A stretch of 64,000 bases of DNA from Heterodera schachtii (taxonomy: Eukaryota; Nematoda; Chromadorea; Rhabditida; Heteroderidae), in assembly GCA_023374025.1 (NCBI GenBank), contig SIJG01000042.1:434001-498000 (forward strand). The letters are read 5' to 3'. A model generated the notes under the pieces. The model did no database searches, was not told the DNA's origin, and worked only from the letters and a program-made list of their open reading frames with translations. Below, one piece after another: positions 47,652 through 58,888 of this stretch (positions are counted from its first letter, which is position 1; every line of letters starts with the position of its first letter). The position numbers and the translations under genes were made by a program.

Positions 47652-48669
47652 CATGGTCATAAGTGTACGGACACTCACTATATAAAATGTAAAATGTTTA
47701 AAACCAATGAAAAATGAAAGTGAATTAAAAAGTTTTATCTTGTAATTTTTTAGCGCTTTTATGGGCTATCCAATAGCCGATCCATTATTTTGTAGATGCT
47801 TTTTGTATGCCGATACAATTTGGTAAGTCAATATGCCCCCAATTTTTGGTGGTCAAAAGTGTACGGACAGTTAGAATATTTGTAATAAATAAAATCAATT
47901 TTTTATGGGCCAAAATTCTGAAAAAATTCCTGCTAAGCTAACTTTTATGCTGATCAAAAAAATCTTTTATACCAACTTGATCAGATCACTCCTTCATGGT
48001 GATCTGTAAAGTCAAAAATGGCTTAAAATCGGGAAAATTTTAGAAAAAAAAATTCCTCGGGGTTGTGAAAATTTTTTTTTGGAAAATTTGAGTAAGCCCT
48101 TTGGAAAGGGGACAAAATTTGCTACAGTATGCAAAAGACCGCAAGTCTTTACGATTTATACCCGCTGAGGTATGGGCACTTCAGTTTCGGCGTCTACAAA
48201 AAGTACTGTATTTCTTAACAAAATAGTGCATTTTACAGTAAAATAGTGAACATATCTCAGCGAGTATAAGTCGTAGACCCAACATTCAAAAGGCAATTCG
48301 GTAGAGAATTTTGTACTCCTTATGACAGGCCTACTCAAATTTTCCAAAAAAATTTTCACAACCCCCTAGGAATTGTTTTCTCAAATTTTCCCGATTTTAA
48401 GCCATTTTTGACTTTACAGATCACCATGAAGGAGTGATCTGATCAAGTTGGTATAAAAGATTTTTTTGATCAGCATAAAAGTTAGCTTAGCAGGAATTTT
48501 TTCAGAATTTTGGCCCATAAAATATTGATTTTATTTATTACAAATATTCTAACTGTCCGTACACTTTTGACCACCAAAAATTGTAAAACTTTTTAATTCA
48601 CTTTCATTTTTCATTGGTTTTAAACATTTTACATTTTATATAGTGAGTGTCCGTACACTTATGACCATG
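47652..48669. mobile_element. 1.02-kb foldback element, Tc1/mariner-like termini
   Basis: The left end CATGGTCATAAGTGTACGGA is exactly inverted at the right end (TCCGTACACTTATGACCATG), and pairing continues almost to the centre: the CACTCACTATATAAAATG arm, GTGTACGGACAGTTAGAATA and its partner, TGATCAGATCACTCCTTCAT and its partner, GGAAAATTTGAGTA and its partner, to a loop near 48.2 kb. The left arm has about 95 bp extra (47741-47840). The right flank reads ACTGTA|TA, as expected of Tc1-like CAGTC ends and TA target sites. No transposase frame. A transcript through it would form a hairpin with arms of over 300 bp. Confidence 0.88.
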
Positions 48670-49213
48670 ACTGTATATTAACTAAAAAGTTTTTTTGTTA
48701 TAATTAGGGTTATAGTAAAACTGCTAAAAACACGGATTTCTCTGAGAACAATCCCTACAGGCTGCCCACACCGCCAACAGTGCACAAATGGCACCCGCCC
48801 CTTCCCCCCCCCCCCCCCCTCAACTCAATCCGTAATTTCTGAGCCAAACAGAGAACGTCTTCCATCTTCTCATCGGTTCACAGATCCAACATCTGCTGAA
48901 TCTCTTGGCTCTGATTTCCTTAATTTATTTAGTTTTTTGGATGAAATAATTTGATTTAATTTTTGCAAAATATTGAAGATTTTTAATTTATTTGCACAAG
49001 TTTATTTGAGTAATTATATAATCCAATTTTTAAAATTATTTTAGCTCCCGGTTCGTCCGATTGAAAATCCAGGTCCCGTTTCCGTTCCCGGCTTTGCGGG
49101 TCACGGTATGTCCTTCCTATACCGCTTATCTGATTGCCGTTACTTTACAATATCAATCATTATTAATGATTAGCCAATCCGTTGTCAACAGTCGCCGTCG
49201 GAAAAATTTTAAA
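48670..49213. other. intergenic, no gene seen
   Basis: Holds a C14 run at about 48807 and AT-rich DNA. The AG at 49044 is followed by LPVRPIENPGPVSVPGFAGH in one frame, which could be an exon, but nothing joins to it. Confidence 0.5.
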
Positions 49214-51877
49214 ATGTTTTGTCAGAATTTGATCCTAAAATGGCTTTTGAGTGAGATTTTGAAGCTGATAATTTTACTGATTTCGGCCAATGGCGCCAAT
49301 GACGCGACATGTTAAATGCGCCACGGCATTCTTTGCCGCTGGCCTTTGGAAACGCAACTGTTCGGACTCGGATTGGTGGTGCTGTTGACGGAGTTGTTTG
49401 GTCGCGTTTGCCGTGTCCCCAGTTCGGCTGAGTACGGAAACGGAAGCGTTCCCTTTTTCTGCGCAGCCATTCATTATTTTGGCTTATCGAAATTCGATTT
49501 CATTTGTATCCCATGACAAATTGGACGCAATTGGCAAACATCGCAAAGGTCATTCATTCCCTCTGACTGATGACCAACAAACATTTAACACTTCCTCCCC
49601 CACTTTTGTCGTTGTTTTTGCCACTCGCGGCAATTTTTTACGCTTCCTTTTTGATCCTTCTAAAATGGGATTAATTCTCTAACGAATTGCACCGCTCAAT
49701 TTCCTTGAGCCTTCTCTTCCTTCTCATCCAATGTTTGTCCCTGCGCATCGGAGCATAGCGCCGGAGGCGAGGCCGGCCAATGGCAGAGGAAAGAGAGGAG
49801 GAGAAAATGTGGAGGGGGGAGGGGGGAAAGGAGGGCGGAGGGGGAGGGTGCCCGATTCTCAATCTGCTGAACCTAACACTCGCAATCTGTAAAATAGCCC
49901 CCCCCCCCTTTGATTGGGCTTTTCCCTAATCAGTTCCCTTCCTTTTCTCCCCCCCCCCCCTCCCTCTCTCTTCCTTCTCCCACTTTTTCCTCTCATTTTT
50001 TTGTCTCACTTCACCATTCATTCATTCATTCATTGGCTGCACCTGTTGCACAATAATTTTGTCGGACATAGCCTAATATTGCAAGTGAGCAAAGCAAGTG
50101 GGAATGAAGAAGAAGCGGACAAAATGCAGAAAAGGCGCGGAGAGAAGCAAAAGCAAATTACTCTCTCCTCTCTCTCTCTCTCTTTCTCTCTTTCTTTGTG
50201 GCCTTTTGTACAAAAAATAAATAAAAAGGAGGCGACTGAATTTGAATGAATGAATGAAAGGCCGACCAATCGCAGCAGAACATTGGCCATTGCCATTGTT
50301 AATGAAGGACATTTACCACTTTTTGATCTTTTCACTGATTTTCGCAGTTGATCATTTAATTTTTCTTTATTTGAGCTCATAAGAGTAGAAAAATATGCAT
50401 TACAAAATGACTATTAATTTTCGAGATTCATCAAAACATTCGGTGATCATTCCCAAAGAGACAATCGCTGACGGCAAATGCATCGCTTTCCCTCTGTTCC
50501 CATTTCCCCCCCCCCCCACCGCCTCTCCCACTCAGTCCACACAATTCACTCCAATCCAAACAGAATTGAACGCCTCATAAACCCCCCCCCCCCATCGGAT
50601 GGCCCTCCATCGCCCCATTCCCTTTACGGTCATTGTTGCCGGTGTTGCTGTGTGTGTGGTTGGTTCATTCTCAAATGCCCACCCACCGCAAAGGATCGCT
50701 CGCTGCACCAATTGGAATAATTAATTGGCCCTTTCTCGGCTCTCTCCGCCTCTTTTCCTGAATTCATTTCCTCGATACAAAAGGAAATGAGTAGGAATTT
50801 CGGGGAGATTGTCCATAAATCGTGCCATTTGTTTGTTTGTCCTAGCTAATCCTTCTCCGTTTTCTTACAGACCAATCAAATTCGATTCTTCCCAACATCG
50901 GCCATTTCGCCATTGTCTCTTCGATCGGTGCGTCCCTCGTGCCGTTCCTCGCCTTCCTCGGCTTCGTCCGTGTCCCCTCTTTTTTCTCAGCCGCCATTAT
51001 TCACCGGACATTCGTCGATTTGAACAATCCCAACAATGGTCAGTTTTCGGTTTCTTTCCTCCGATTTCAATTTGGGCACCAACCGATAGAATTTGTTTCT
51101 TATTTAGGAAGGTCGCGCTTCTCTCTTTCCCCGCCATTAACAGCAAATCCCCGTTCAATGCCTCCGGCACTGCTCCAAACGGTGACTAAAAGTTGGAGGA
51201 CAATCACTTCGTTTACGACCGAAACAGAGACAGAAAATGCTGAAATAGCGGGAGAGGAAACGACGAGTGAATTGGGCACAAATTGGTAATTAGTGAATGA
51301 CAATACAGCCAAGAGTTGATAAGATTAATCAGTCTGATTAGGACATTGGCCCCCAACGCTTTGCCCTGCCCTTCGCACTTTGATAAGGTCAGTTGGTCCT
51401 TCTTCTGCAAAATGATTTATGCGAGTCTTTTGCCGTAGAATTACTGCTTCAATGGTGGCGGCTGTTATCTGTTGACGGGGGGCAGTGACCACGTGCCAAT
51501 GTGTCGGTGTGTTATCATTTATTTATCATTTATCAATCTTTTGAAAAAACAGGCGAAGACGGAGTGGGGTTATGCTAATTGTCCGCTCATTTAGCTGTTC
51601 TTCCGGCTTTCATGGCCACCGTTGTGAGTATTCATTCTCTGCCGATTTGTTTGGGATGGACGGAACGCAAAATGACCAATCGACAGCTACCGGAGAGAAT
51701 GGCAACCCAACCCATTTGACCACCGCCAATAAAATGCCTCCGCCGTCATCGTTTTCGTCACTTCATCCGTTTCTTTTGCCAGCCCTCGGAATGTCTGTGC
51801 TGCTGCTGGTCCTTCTCCTCCTCCTCATTCCTTTCGCACTTCGGCAGCGATGTTCCAACGACGGAAGCAAACGATGA
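49214..51877 (+). CDS. membrane-anchored EGF-family ligand, LIN-3-like (putative)
   Basis: Signal peptide MFCQNLILKWLLSEILKLII then LLISANG (49214 on). Exons join in phase: ...ANDAT|F RLSTETEAFPFSAQPFIILA; ...KHRK|D QSNSILPNIGHFAIVSSIG (AG 50871, after a 1.3-kb intron); ...NNPNN|G RSRFSLSPPLTANPRS; ...SELGTN|W TLAPNALPCPSHFDK; then one EGF module with the pattern C-x7-C-x4-C-x12-C-x-C-x8-C (CPSHFDKNYCFNGGGC ... MCRCSSGFHGHRCEY). Shortly after comes a transmembrane helix FLLPALGMSVLLLVLLLLLI and a short basic tail ending CSNDGSKR, TGA 51877. One EGF repeat just outside a membrane anchor is the layout of EGF-receptor ligands such as LIN-3. The sequence upstream of the EGF module is not recognisable. 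Confidence 0.62.
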
Positions 51878-52214
51878 GCAAATTCACTTTGACGGGATGC
51901 GATCACTGATAAAACGTCACCCCCCTTCAGAAGAAGAACAGAGACTGACCTCTCATTTCTCATAATTTAAATGAAATTAATAACAATTTAAAGCCAAATT
52001 GTGCCGTTATAAACATTTTCAATTTCACAATTTATACTCTGCCGAGGAGTTTCCTTTCCCTTTGATTTTCTTTTTCTTTCTCAATTTTGGTATTCTTTGG
52101 ACGGTATACGGTACAGTCTGACACCGGCGGACGACGCCCAACTTGTTTTTTTTAATTTTTTTATTCTAACATCCTTTAACTTTACTTGATGATCGTTTCA
52201 CTGTTTCAGAATCC

Positions 52215-54760
52215 ATGGATTCATTCTCTTTTCGTTATTTTTTGTGTATTATCCTGTTTTTGTCTGTTATAATAAGTGGTTCCGGAGCTGCTGATGAGAC
52301 GGAGGAGGAAGAGGAAAATGAATTGGATTTAACTGTTTTCGGACGTAATTTGGAAACGATCGAAAAGTCAGAAAGAAATGCAGATTCAAAATGAAATGCT
52401 TTCTTTTTAGTGAGCTGAAGCGTATGAAACAGCAGCCACAAGTCGCGCGTTCTCTGCTCTCAAAACTCGGGAAAATTGCACTTTATTTTCGTCTCTATCG
52501 CTCTTCGATCACTTCCCCAATGACTGGTAATGCCAAAGTTTTCATGGCATTGTAACAGCAAATTCCCTTTCTGAAACACAAAATGCCTGTTTTGTCAGGT
52601 CATCATGGCTTCGATTCCTTCTTCCCCCAACCAACCGTGGAATTCCACCGTTATTTATATGAAAAGTGTTCGGGTTCGAAAATCAAAGTTCGTTTTTTGT
52701 TTGTAGTGATTTCGTCGCCTACTTAGTGTTTTAGGATTGCGTAGATGAGATTTTTGCCAGCATTCAGCCGAGGGCTAAGTTCATGTTTCCTCTGAAGGAC
52801 CAACCGGTCACTGATTTGCTTCGTCTTGAGTGATACATTCTCTCCTAACTGTCATTTCATTTTTCATTTAGTGTCGATGATTTTGCCCGTCGTGTCTCAA
52901 ATTCCAAATTCAGGTCCATCTTTCTGTCTGTAATGTTTCGATTCCCCCCCCCCCCTTAGCTTCGATATGTCCGTCTCTTACTTGTTTTGTTTCTTCACCA
53001 AAAATAAACTCAGTGTGTTGGAATACCTCCCTTTTTGTTCTTACGGCATCGAACCAGAACAGGTCAAAATGGTTAGTCAATTTTCCAACTTTTTTTTCTG
53101 TCTTTCATTATTAAATCTATTTTAGTGGCCTGCTGGTCCGTTCCGTCAATTTGTCGATTCTTCCGAACTTTCGAATAATCGTTCTCATCGTTTTCCGTTG
53201 GACCCCATCGACACCTTTCTCAACCAAACTTCATTTGAATGTGCCGATGTCAGGTTGGCATTCCGTCATCAATTGACACTCATATGTAGGGCATCAAAAT
53301 TTCTAGGCCGTATTACATATGCATATTTGTGCATATTTCGCGATTTATGTGCATATTTGCATATTTTGACACTTTCCCAAAAAACCTTTATTAGAACGGC
53401 CCCCATCAGCCAAATTGGCTTTTTTACCCCTAAAGAATGAAATTTTTTCTGAAAAAAAACTTTTCAGCAAAAATTCCTCGAGAATATTGAATAATTTAAA
53501 TTTTTAAAAAAATTGGTAAATTATGTCAAAAACAAGCGCAACTTTCATTTTTGGGTTGATTTTTCTCTAAAAATTATTAAATTTTAGCTTAATCGTTTTA
53601 TTTTCTTCTAAAATGATTTTTATACCATAATTAGACAATTTTGACTGTTTTGGCTTATATTTAGCGAATTTGAAGAAAATTTGAGAAATTATACCCTCAA
53701 TTTGGAAAAATTTATGTGCATATTTTTCAATTTTTTGTGCATATTCGCGATTTTTGGTGCATATTTTACGATTTTATGTGCATGTAATTGGATGCCCTAC
53801 TCATATTTACTAAACAAAATTAGTCCCGTCCCCACAGCTTCTGTCCTGATCCATGTTGTGGTCGGAAAAGTCTTCGTTTTTTCCGAGGCGGTGACAATTC
53901 TAAGTCAGCAAAAAACCAAGGCTCTTTTGGCTTTTGCGCCCACTCCGCTTGTGCCATGGTCTTTTTTTGAGATTTGACGCTGTATTTTGAACTTTCAGAA
54001 TGTAAAAAATCTCAACGAGAAAATGGCAGCGCGGCACTTCAAAAAGAAAACACCGAAAGAGGAATTGCCTAAGGGGGCGGCGGAAGGCGACGGGGAGGGG
54101 ACGACGGAACGTATGCCATCGACGACGGAAGAGGCGGAGGACTTGGAGGAAGACGAAGAGGAAAGGCACAACGCCACCGAAGCAGGAAACGGCGTTGTCA
54201 ACACGCACTACTGCTGTGAGTGGGGGGGGGGGGAAGCGAAGCACCAACCGACCCCAGCAATGCTTTTAATCCGAAGTTCCCTTTCCGCGAAAAACATGCA
54301 TTTTTAGATTTGGAGAGTCCTTTTAACGATGATTTGTTTGCGATTATGGTAATCGAAAGCTACTGTCCTCGCATTGTCTACTCAAATTTCAGCAGAACCG
54401 CTGGAATTTGAGCTGCGCTTGTGCCTCTGCCGATGGGAGCATTGACAATTCAAAGGTCCATTTGGAAGGGGCAGATTTATTGTTAGAAACCTTTTTCAGA
54501 TTTATCGTTTTGATGTTCTCCAATGCGTGGATTTAGACGAATGTCTCTACGAAGAATGCCCCAAAGGTTCTCTTTTTTTGTTCTTTTTTTCACTTTGGAC
54601 AATTATCATCGTTTTTCAAGGTCAACAGTGTCTTAACATGAACAAAGGAAAAATCTGCGCTTGTCCCGTGGGCTCTTATAAATCTAAAGACGGAAGAAAC
54701 TGCAGTAAAGTTCCGGTTTCCGGGAATTTAAAAGAACTTCTTGAAGCTCCATTTTATTAG
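52215..54760 (+). CDS. secreted EGF-domain protein, unassigned family
   Basis: Signal peptide MDSFSFRYFLCIILFLSVII then SGSGA and an acidic stretch. Exons in phase give ELKRMKQQPQVARSLLSKLG, HHGFDSFFPQPTVEFHRYLY, DCVDEIFASIQPRAKFMFPL, SYLFCFFTKNKLSVLEYLPF and WPAGPFRQFVDSSELSNNRS with two N-glycosylation sites (NNRS, NQTS). After a large intron carrying a mobile element comes FCPDPCCGRKSLRFF, an acidic part, FPFREKHAFLDLESPFNDDL, WNLSCACASADGS, and a calcium-binding-type EGF module VDLDECLYEECPKGQQC ... ICACPVGSYKSKDGRNC before TAG 54760. It is probably secreted or lumenal. The junction at about 54216-54242 needs a 26-nt intron beginning GTGAGT plus G12, which is suspiciously short. Confidence 0.6.
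53287..53799. mobile_element. hAT-like MITE (513 bp) in EGF-gene intron
   Basis: Ends TAGGGCATC...GATGCCCTA are inverted; flanking octamers CTCATATG (53279-53286) and CTCATATT (53800-53807) match at 7 of 8. Subterminal words ATGTGCATATTT and GTGCATATT recur several times near each end, typical of hAT subterminal repeats. No transposase frame. Confidence 0.75.
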
Positions 54761-55001
54761 TTTACACTCGGTTATTTGTTGCATTTGAAATACCTAAATA
54801 ATATTTGTACACACGGCTCATTACATGAATAAATTTAAAAAAATGCCCGTTTATCTTTATAATTCATTACCAAACCTAAAAAGGAAAACATTATAAGTTA
54901 TAAATTCGTAGATTTTAAAAAATACAAAGTTACAGTCGAACCCGACCAAATACAAATTTTGTTATGGCTTCGAAAAAATTCAAACGTAGGTTATTATAAA
55001 T

Positions 55002-58000
55002 TTATACTTCTAAGAATTCAGAAAGCACATTGTAATCATCAACATCCAAACCGAGAGCTTGATGTAAAAGAGGAGACTGAATTAAATCCACGGGCTTTGC
55101 ACCCAATTGCACGACATGTCGGCCCAATCCCTGCACTATTTCTTCAGCCAATTGTATTTCACTTTCATCCGGCTTAATTGCTTCAGAAAGTGTCGGTTGG
55201 ATAGGTTTGCTGAGCCGATTGTGCTGCAGAGAAGCCAAATCCTAAAAAGACCCCTTTCATATATCCAAAAAAAAATTTCAAGTTTTGCCATTATGGGTCA
55301 AATTTTCAATAAGTAATGGCACAGTGTCCCCCTCTTCCTCTCCTGGGTACGGGCCTGGTTTATACCTCAATCATTTTGCCTGTTTTATGCAGGGCTTTGT
55401 CAGGCGCCTAAAAAGATTAAAAAAAAAAATCAAAAAAGAGCGTAATTAAACCTCGCCAACACTCGTGTTTCCTAACAACGCAATAGTTCTTGAGTGTTCA
55501 TTGTCAGTGAGGTCCTAAAAATTCTTATATGAATTTATTGTGGGTAAAATTTACAGCTCTAGTGCACTTTATGAGTCCAATCGACTTTTATGAGTGCATG
55601 ACAATACCTGGTTTTTAAACAATAACTTTGTTCATGTTCAAATAAACTATCTTTTTTGGCATCATTCGAAGGCACAAAGTCTGAATAATGTAATAATACG
55701 AGAAAACAAGAGAATTTTAACATTTCAAGAAAGTTACAAACCAAAAAAATCAGCAATTATTTAATTCCTCAGATCTTTTTTCGTAATTGCCTAAACGTTG
55801 TGTTTTAGCTTCGTTAGACTTTGTGCTTTCGAATGATGCCAAAAAGTTAGGGTTTGTTCAAACATGAACAAAGTTATTGTATAAACACCAGGTATTGTCA
55901 ATTGATTGGACTCATAAAGTGCACTAGAGCCAAATTTACATTTAACATGGACTCGACCAAATCTGAAGTTGGTGTTCCCGAATTTGAGACCATTTGTCGG
56001 AGTGCAGTCGCATCAGTTACATTATCTTTGAAAAGACAATGGAATGAATACAAATAAAGTCATACATTAAATGGGGGGGGGGGGGGGTCGACCTCCCCTG
56101 ACTTCGTTCGTATAAAACCGAAAAAAGGGGTGAGTTCGTATTTGTTGGGATAAAATGTGAAAAAAAATGTGGGGAAAGGTCGGAGACGAAGGGATAAGAG
56201 AGAAGCGACTTCGTTAAGGCGAAGAAATTTAAATAGTTTAACAAATTCCTTTAAAATTTAATCAACTTCGTACAAAAATTCAAAAATTTAAGAAAATGAG
56301 TAATATTTGATAGTTTTTTACATTATTTCGTTTTTTATATTATTTCGTTTTTAAATTACCAATTAGGACTTTGTACAATTATGAAAAATTTCTTAATAAT
56401 TTTACAAAAACTTCTATTTTTTCTCAAAATTGGCTCAAAATCGCAAAATTTGGACATTTTTTGGTGTAAATCTGTTAACAAATTGAACTCAAATTTTCAC
56501 GGCGGCGCCTATCGGTACCGCCGGACTTTCTTCCCCCCCCCCCCCCCGGTTCCGCAAAAGTTTTTTGAAAAATGCGGTCTAGAAAAGCAAAAAAATGTTG
56601 ATTTACATGACTGGAGGAGTTCGTAAATTTTGGTCTCCGACCCCGGGTGCACCCCAAAATCTCGCCGGGACAAAATCTCGCCGCAAAAATGTCAAAAAAA
56701 TTTCAAACATAAATTTTTCAAGGAAAAAATTCTTAGAAATTTTTTTTATAATGTTTTTATGAAAAAAACAATTTTTGTTAAGTTTTTCTTAAAATTTTTT
56801 GAAATTATCATAAATTTTCAAAAAAAAAAAATACTGAAAATTCTCAAAAAAAATTTTCTTTAAATTTTCTTATAAATTAATTTTCTAAGATTTTTTTCTT
56901 GAAAAATTACTAAGTTTGAATTTTTTTTTTAAATTTCTGCGGCAAGATTTTGTCCCGTCCCCTCCGACCGCCCCTGGACTTCGTTCGTATGGAGTCGGAC
57001 TGACCCCCTCCCCACTACTATTTAATTAATGAATAAAGTGGCATTGTTAGCGACTGACCTCTGTCACCGTAGCAAGAAAGGAGCAAGTCGCTGTCACGCT
57101 TTGACATTGTCGCCCAAGTCAAATCAAAGTGGGGAGCGAACGATGCAAAAGGACCGGGGTTTGTGTAGGAGACCAAATAATCCGAGCAAATCCGAGGCTC
57201 AAATGGCGCACAAATTCCGGGGTTGCCTTTGCCCAATGGCTTAACGTGGTCGCCAAGTGTCAGTTTGGTCGTTGCAGTTTCAGTTAGAACGTTGAGGGCA
57301 AACGCTCCCTCTCTGTTGTCCAAGTAAGCAATTTGACATGGTCGTCGTCCCGTCAGTCGATCCTGGACAAATTGTTTGAAGGAAATATTAAAAAAATGAC
57401 TCCGCAAATAAAACGAAAAGCCCCGAAAAAACCTTTATTTTGACTGGAGCTGTATTTAGTATTTCCTCAGTTTTTTGACTGTCACTAAAATAAGTTTCAT
57501 TATTTTCATCCTTATAAAGGCCAGGCTTTGCCTCAAAAAGGGCAACAGCCTTTCCCTGCCACTTTTCTCTTTGAGTTGTCTCGGCGTTTGCTCCTCTTTC
57601 CTCCGTAAGCGTATTCCAAGTTGCTCCTCGGTTAAGGCTTTTCCAAAGGGCAACGAATAGACGAGGAACAAAAGATACTTCTCGGAAAAATAATATTTTG
57701 CCAAAACTTTCAGTTTTTGCGCTGCCAAAAAATAAACACTTCCGGTGTTATTGTAAAGCATTGCGTTGTCAGAAACCAGACAAATGTCAGATTTGAATTG
57801 GTCCAAATTCAAGTACATATTATTCTCTATTTTGTCATGGATTGTTGAAAATGACATCGGATAATCAACGATTGAATGATATCCAGGCGCTTCCAACCTG
57901 AAGTTAAGGCTTATATGAGTTAAGATCAGGTAAAAGTACACAAAAAATACAATAATAATAACGCACAAACTATTTCGTTTTTTTGAATAATTAGAAAAGG

Positions 58001-58888
58001 ATAAAGGTAGGGGAAGGGGAGGGAGAATAGGCCTTACGGCACTTTTGAAGTTTAGGTGCCTCGGTGAAAAAAACACAAGGGGAGGGGGATTTAGGGTCGC
58101 AGACCAAGAAAACGTTGTTTATTTTGGGCTATTAAGAATTTTAAAGGAAAAAATTTGCAAGCCCTCCCTGGTTTTTCATCGTCTACCTCAATTATAAAAG
58201 TGCCAAAAATTCACTTACTCTGTCACTGGCTGCGCAAAGTAATTCTCGGGGTCTTTGGCCATGAATTTCCGTATCAAATTGTCACAAAGTAATTGAAAAG
58301 GCGTGAAAAAGTGAGGAGAAGGCTTCACTTTATTTGGTGGGTTTTGTCCGAGTTCATTTTCCATTTCAAGTAAAGGAGGCGACATTTTGGATAACTGACA
58401 ATGAGTTTCGGTTGGATTGGTCTCTTCTTGCACCTAAAAGTTACAATTTGGTGCTTAATGTTAGTTTGTTTCGGCACTTCATTCTTCTTCTCCGCCATCA
58501 GTTTTTCCCTTCGTTCGGCCTTTTTCTTTGCCTTCGGTCCAATTTCTGTGAGTCGAATTCGTCGCTTTCGTCTCTTTTGCTGCCTTTTCCCCGTTGTCCC
58601 ATTTTCCTCTTCTTCGTCGCGTTGTGATGGCCTCAATTCTCCTTCAGTTTCATCCGCTGTTTTTGCTGCTTCGCTTTCTTCGCCGCTGCATTCCGTGCCA
58701 AGTGACGCTTCATGACTGCAGTCCAATTTTACGAATGACTTCGCTATAAATGTTCAGTTTATTTGTCCTCATAAAATAAGATGAATCAAAATTTGCTTAC
58801 TTATAACATCACGTGACAGAGATGGAGGTGCGCCCAACAATCGACGAACATTGGAACTTGTTCCAGATAGGTAAGGATCATAGCTCAT
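55002..58888 (-). CDS. bromodomain protein of the BRD7/BRD9 type
   Basis: BRD7/BRD9 are acetyl-lysine-reading subunits of SWI/SNF complexes. Start MSYDPYLSGTSSNVRRLLGA. A charged basic segment (RQQKRRKRRIRLTEIGPKAK, about 58.5 kb) suits nuclear localisation. The bromodomain (about 58.33-57.7 kb) reads FTPFQLLCDNLIRKFMAKDP, APGYHSIVDYPMSFSTI, DQFKSDICLVSDNAMLYNNT with the acetyl-lysine-binding Asn in LYNN. Downstream KALTEEQLG is less typical. The DUF3512 region follows (57.3-57.05 kb): LTGRRPCQIAYLDNREGAFA and PFASFAPHFDLTWATMSKRD, SDLLLSCYGD, like 'YSSYAPHYDStfAniskeDSDLi'. C-terminal exon: LAEEIVQGLGRHVVQLGAKP through NVLSEFLEV, TAA 55002. A Mutator-like MITE and a compound repeat lie in its introns, stretching the gene. 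Confidence 0.88.
55556..55930. mobile_element. Mutator-like MITE (375 bp) in bromodomain-gene intron
   Basis: Long terminal inverted repeats, about 75-80 bp, start GCTCTAGTGCACTTTATGAG and read out again inverted at 55852-55930. The flanking direct repeat AAATTTACA (55547-55555 and 55932-55940) is 9 bp, the usual length for Mutator-like elements. One extra C separates the right end from its repeat. Non-coding. Confidence 0.78.
56065..57015. repeat. compound repeat with two CTTCGTTCGTAT ends and an inner inverted pair
   Basis: CCCCTGACTTCGTTCGTAT (about 56095) and CCCCTGGACTTCGTTCGTAT (about 56972) are in direct orientation near each edge. Inside, GGGACAAAATCTCGCCGCA (about 56667) pairs with TGCGGCAAGATTTTGTCCC (about 56939) around a very AT-rich core. 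G15 and C16 runs occur at about 56075 and 56532. The C16 lies beside GGCGCCTATCGGTACCGCC, whose relative CCGATAGGTGCCGCCGGG occurs at 62.92 kb. It looks like nested, decayed elements. Confidence 0.6.

Noticed and set aside
48156..48359. ORF in the centre of the foldback
   Set aside because: It spans the loop and pairing arms of the palindrome and has no domain.
53681..53977. Plus-strand ORF of 98 codons starting in AT-rich DNA
   Set aside because: Its first part lies inside the hAT-like element at 53287-53799 and reads ATGTGCATATTT repeats. The rest overlaps a real exon in another frame.
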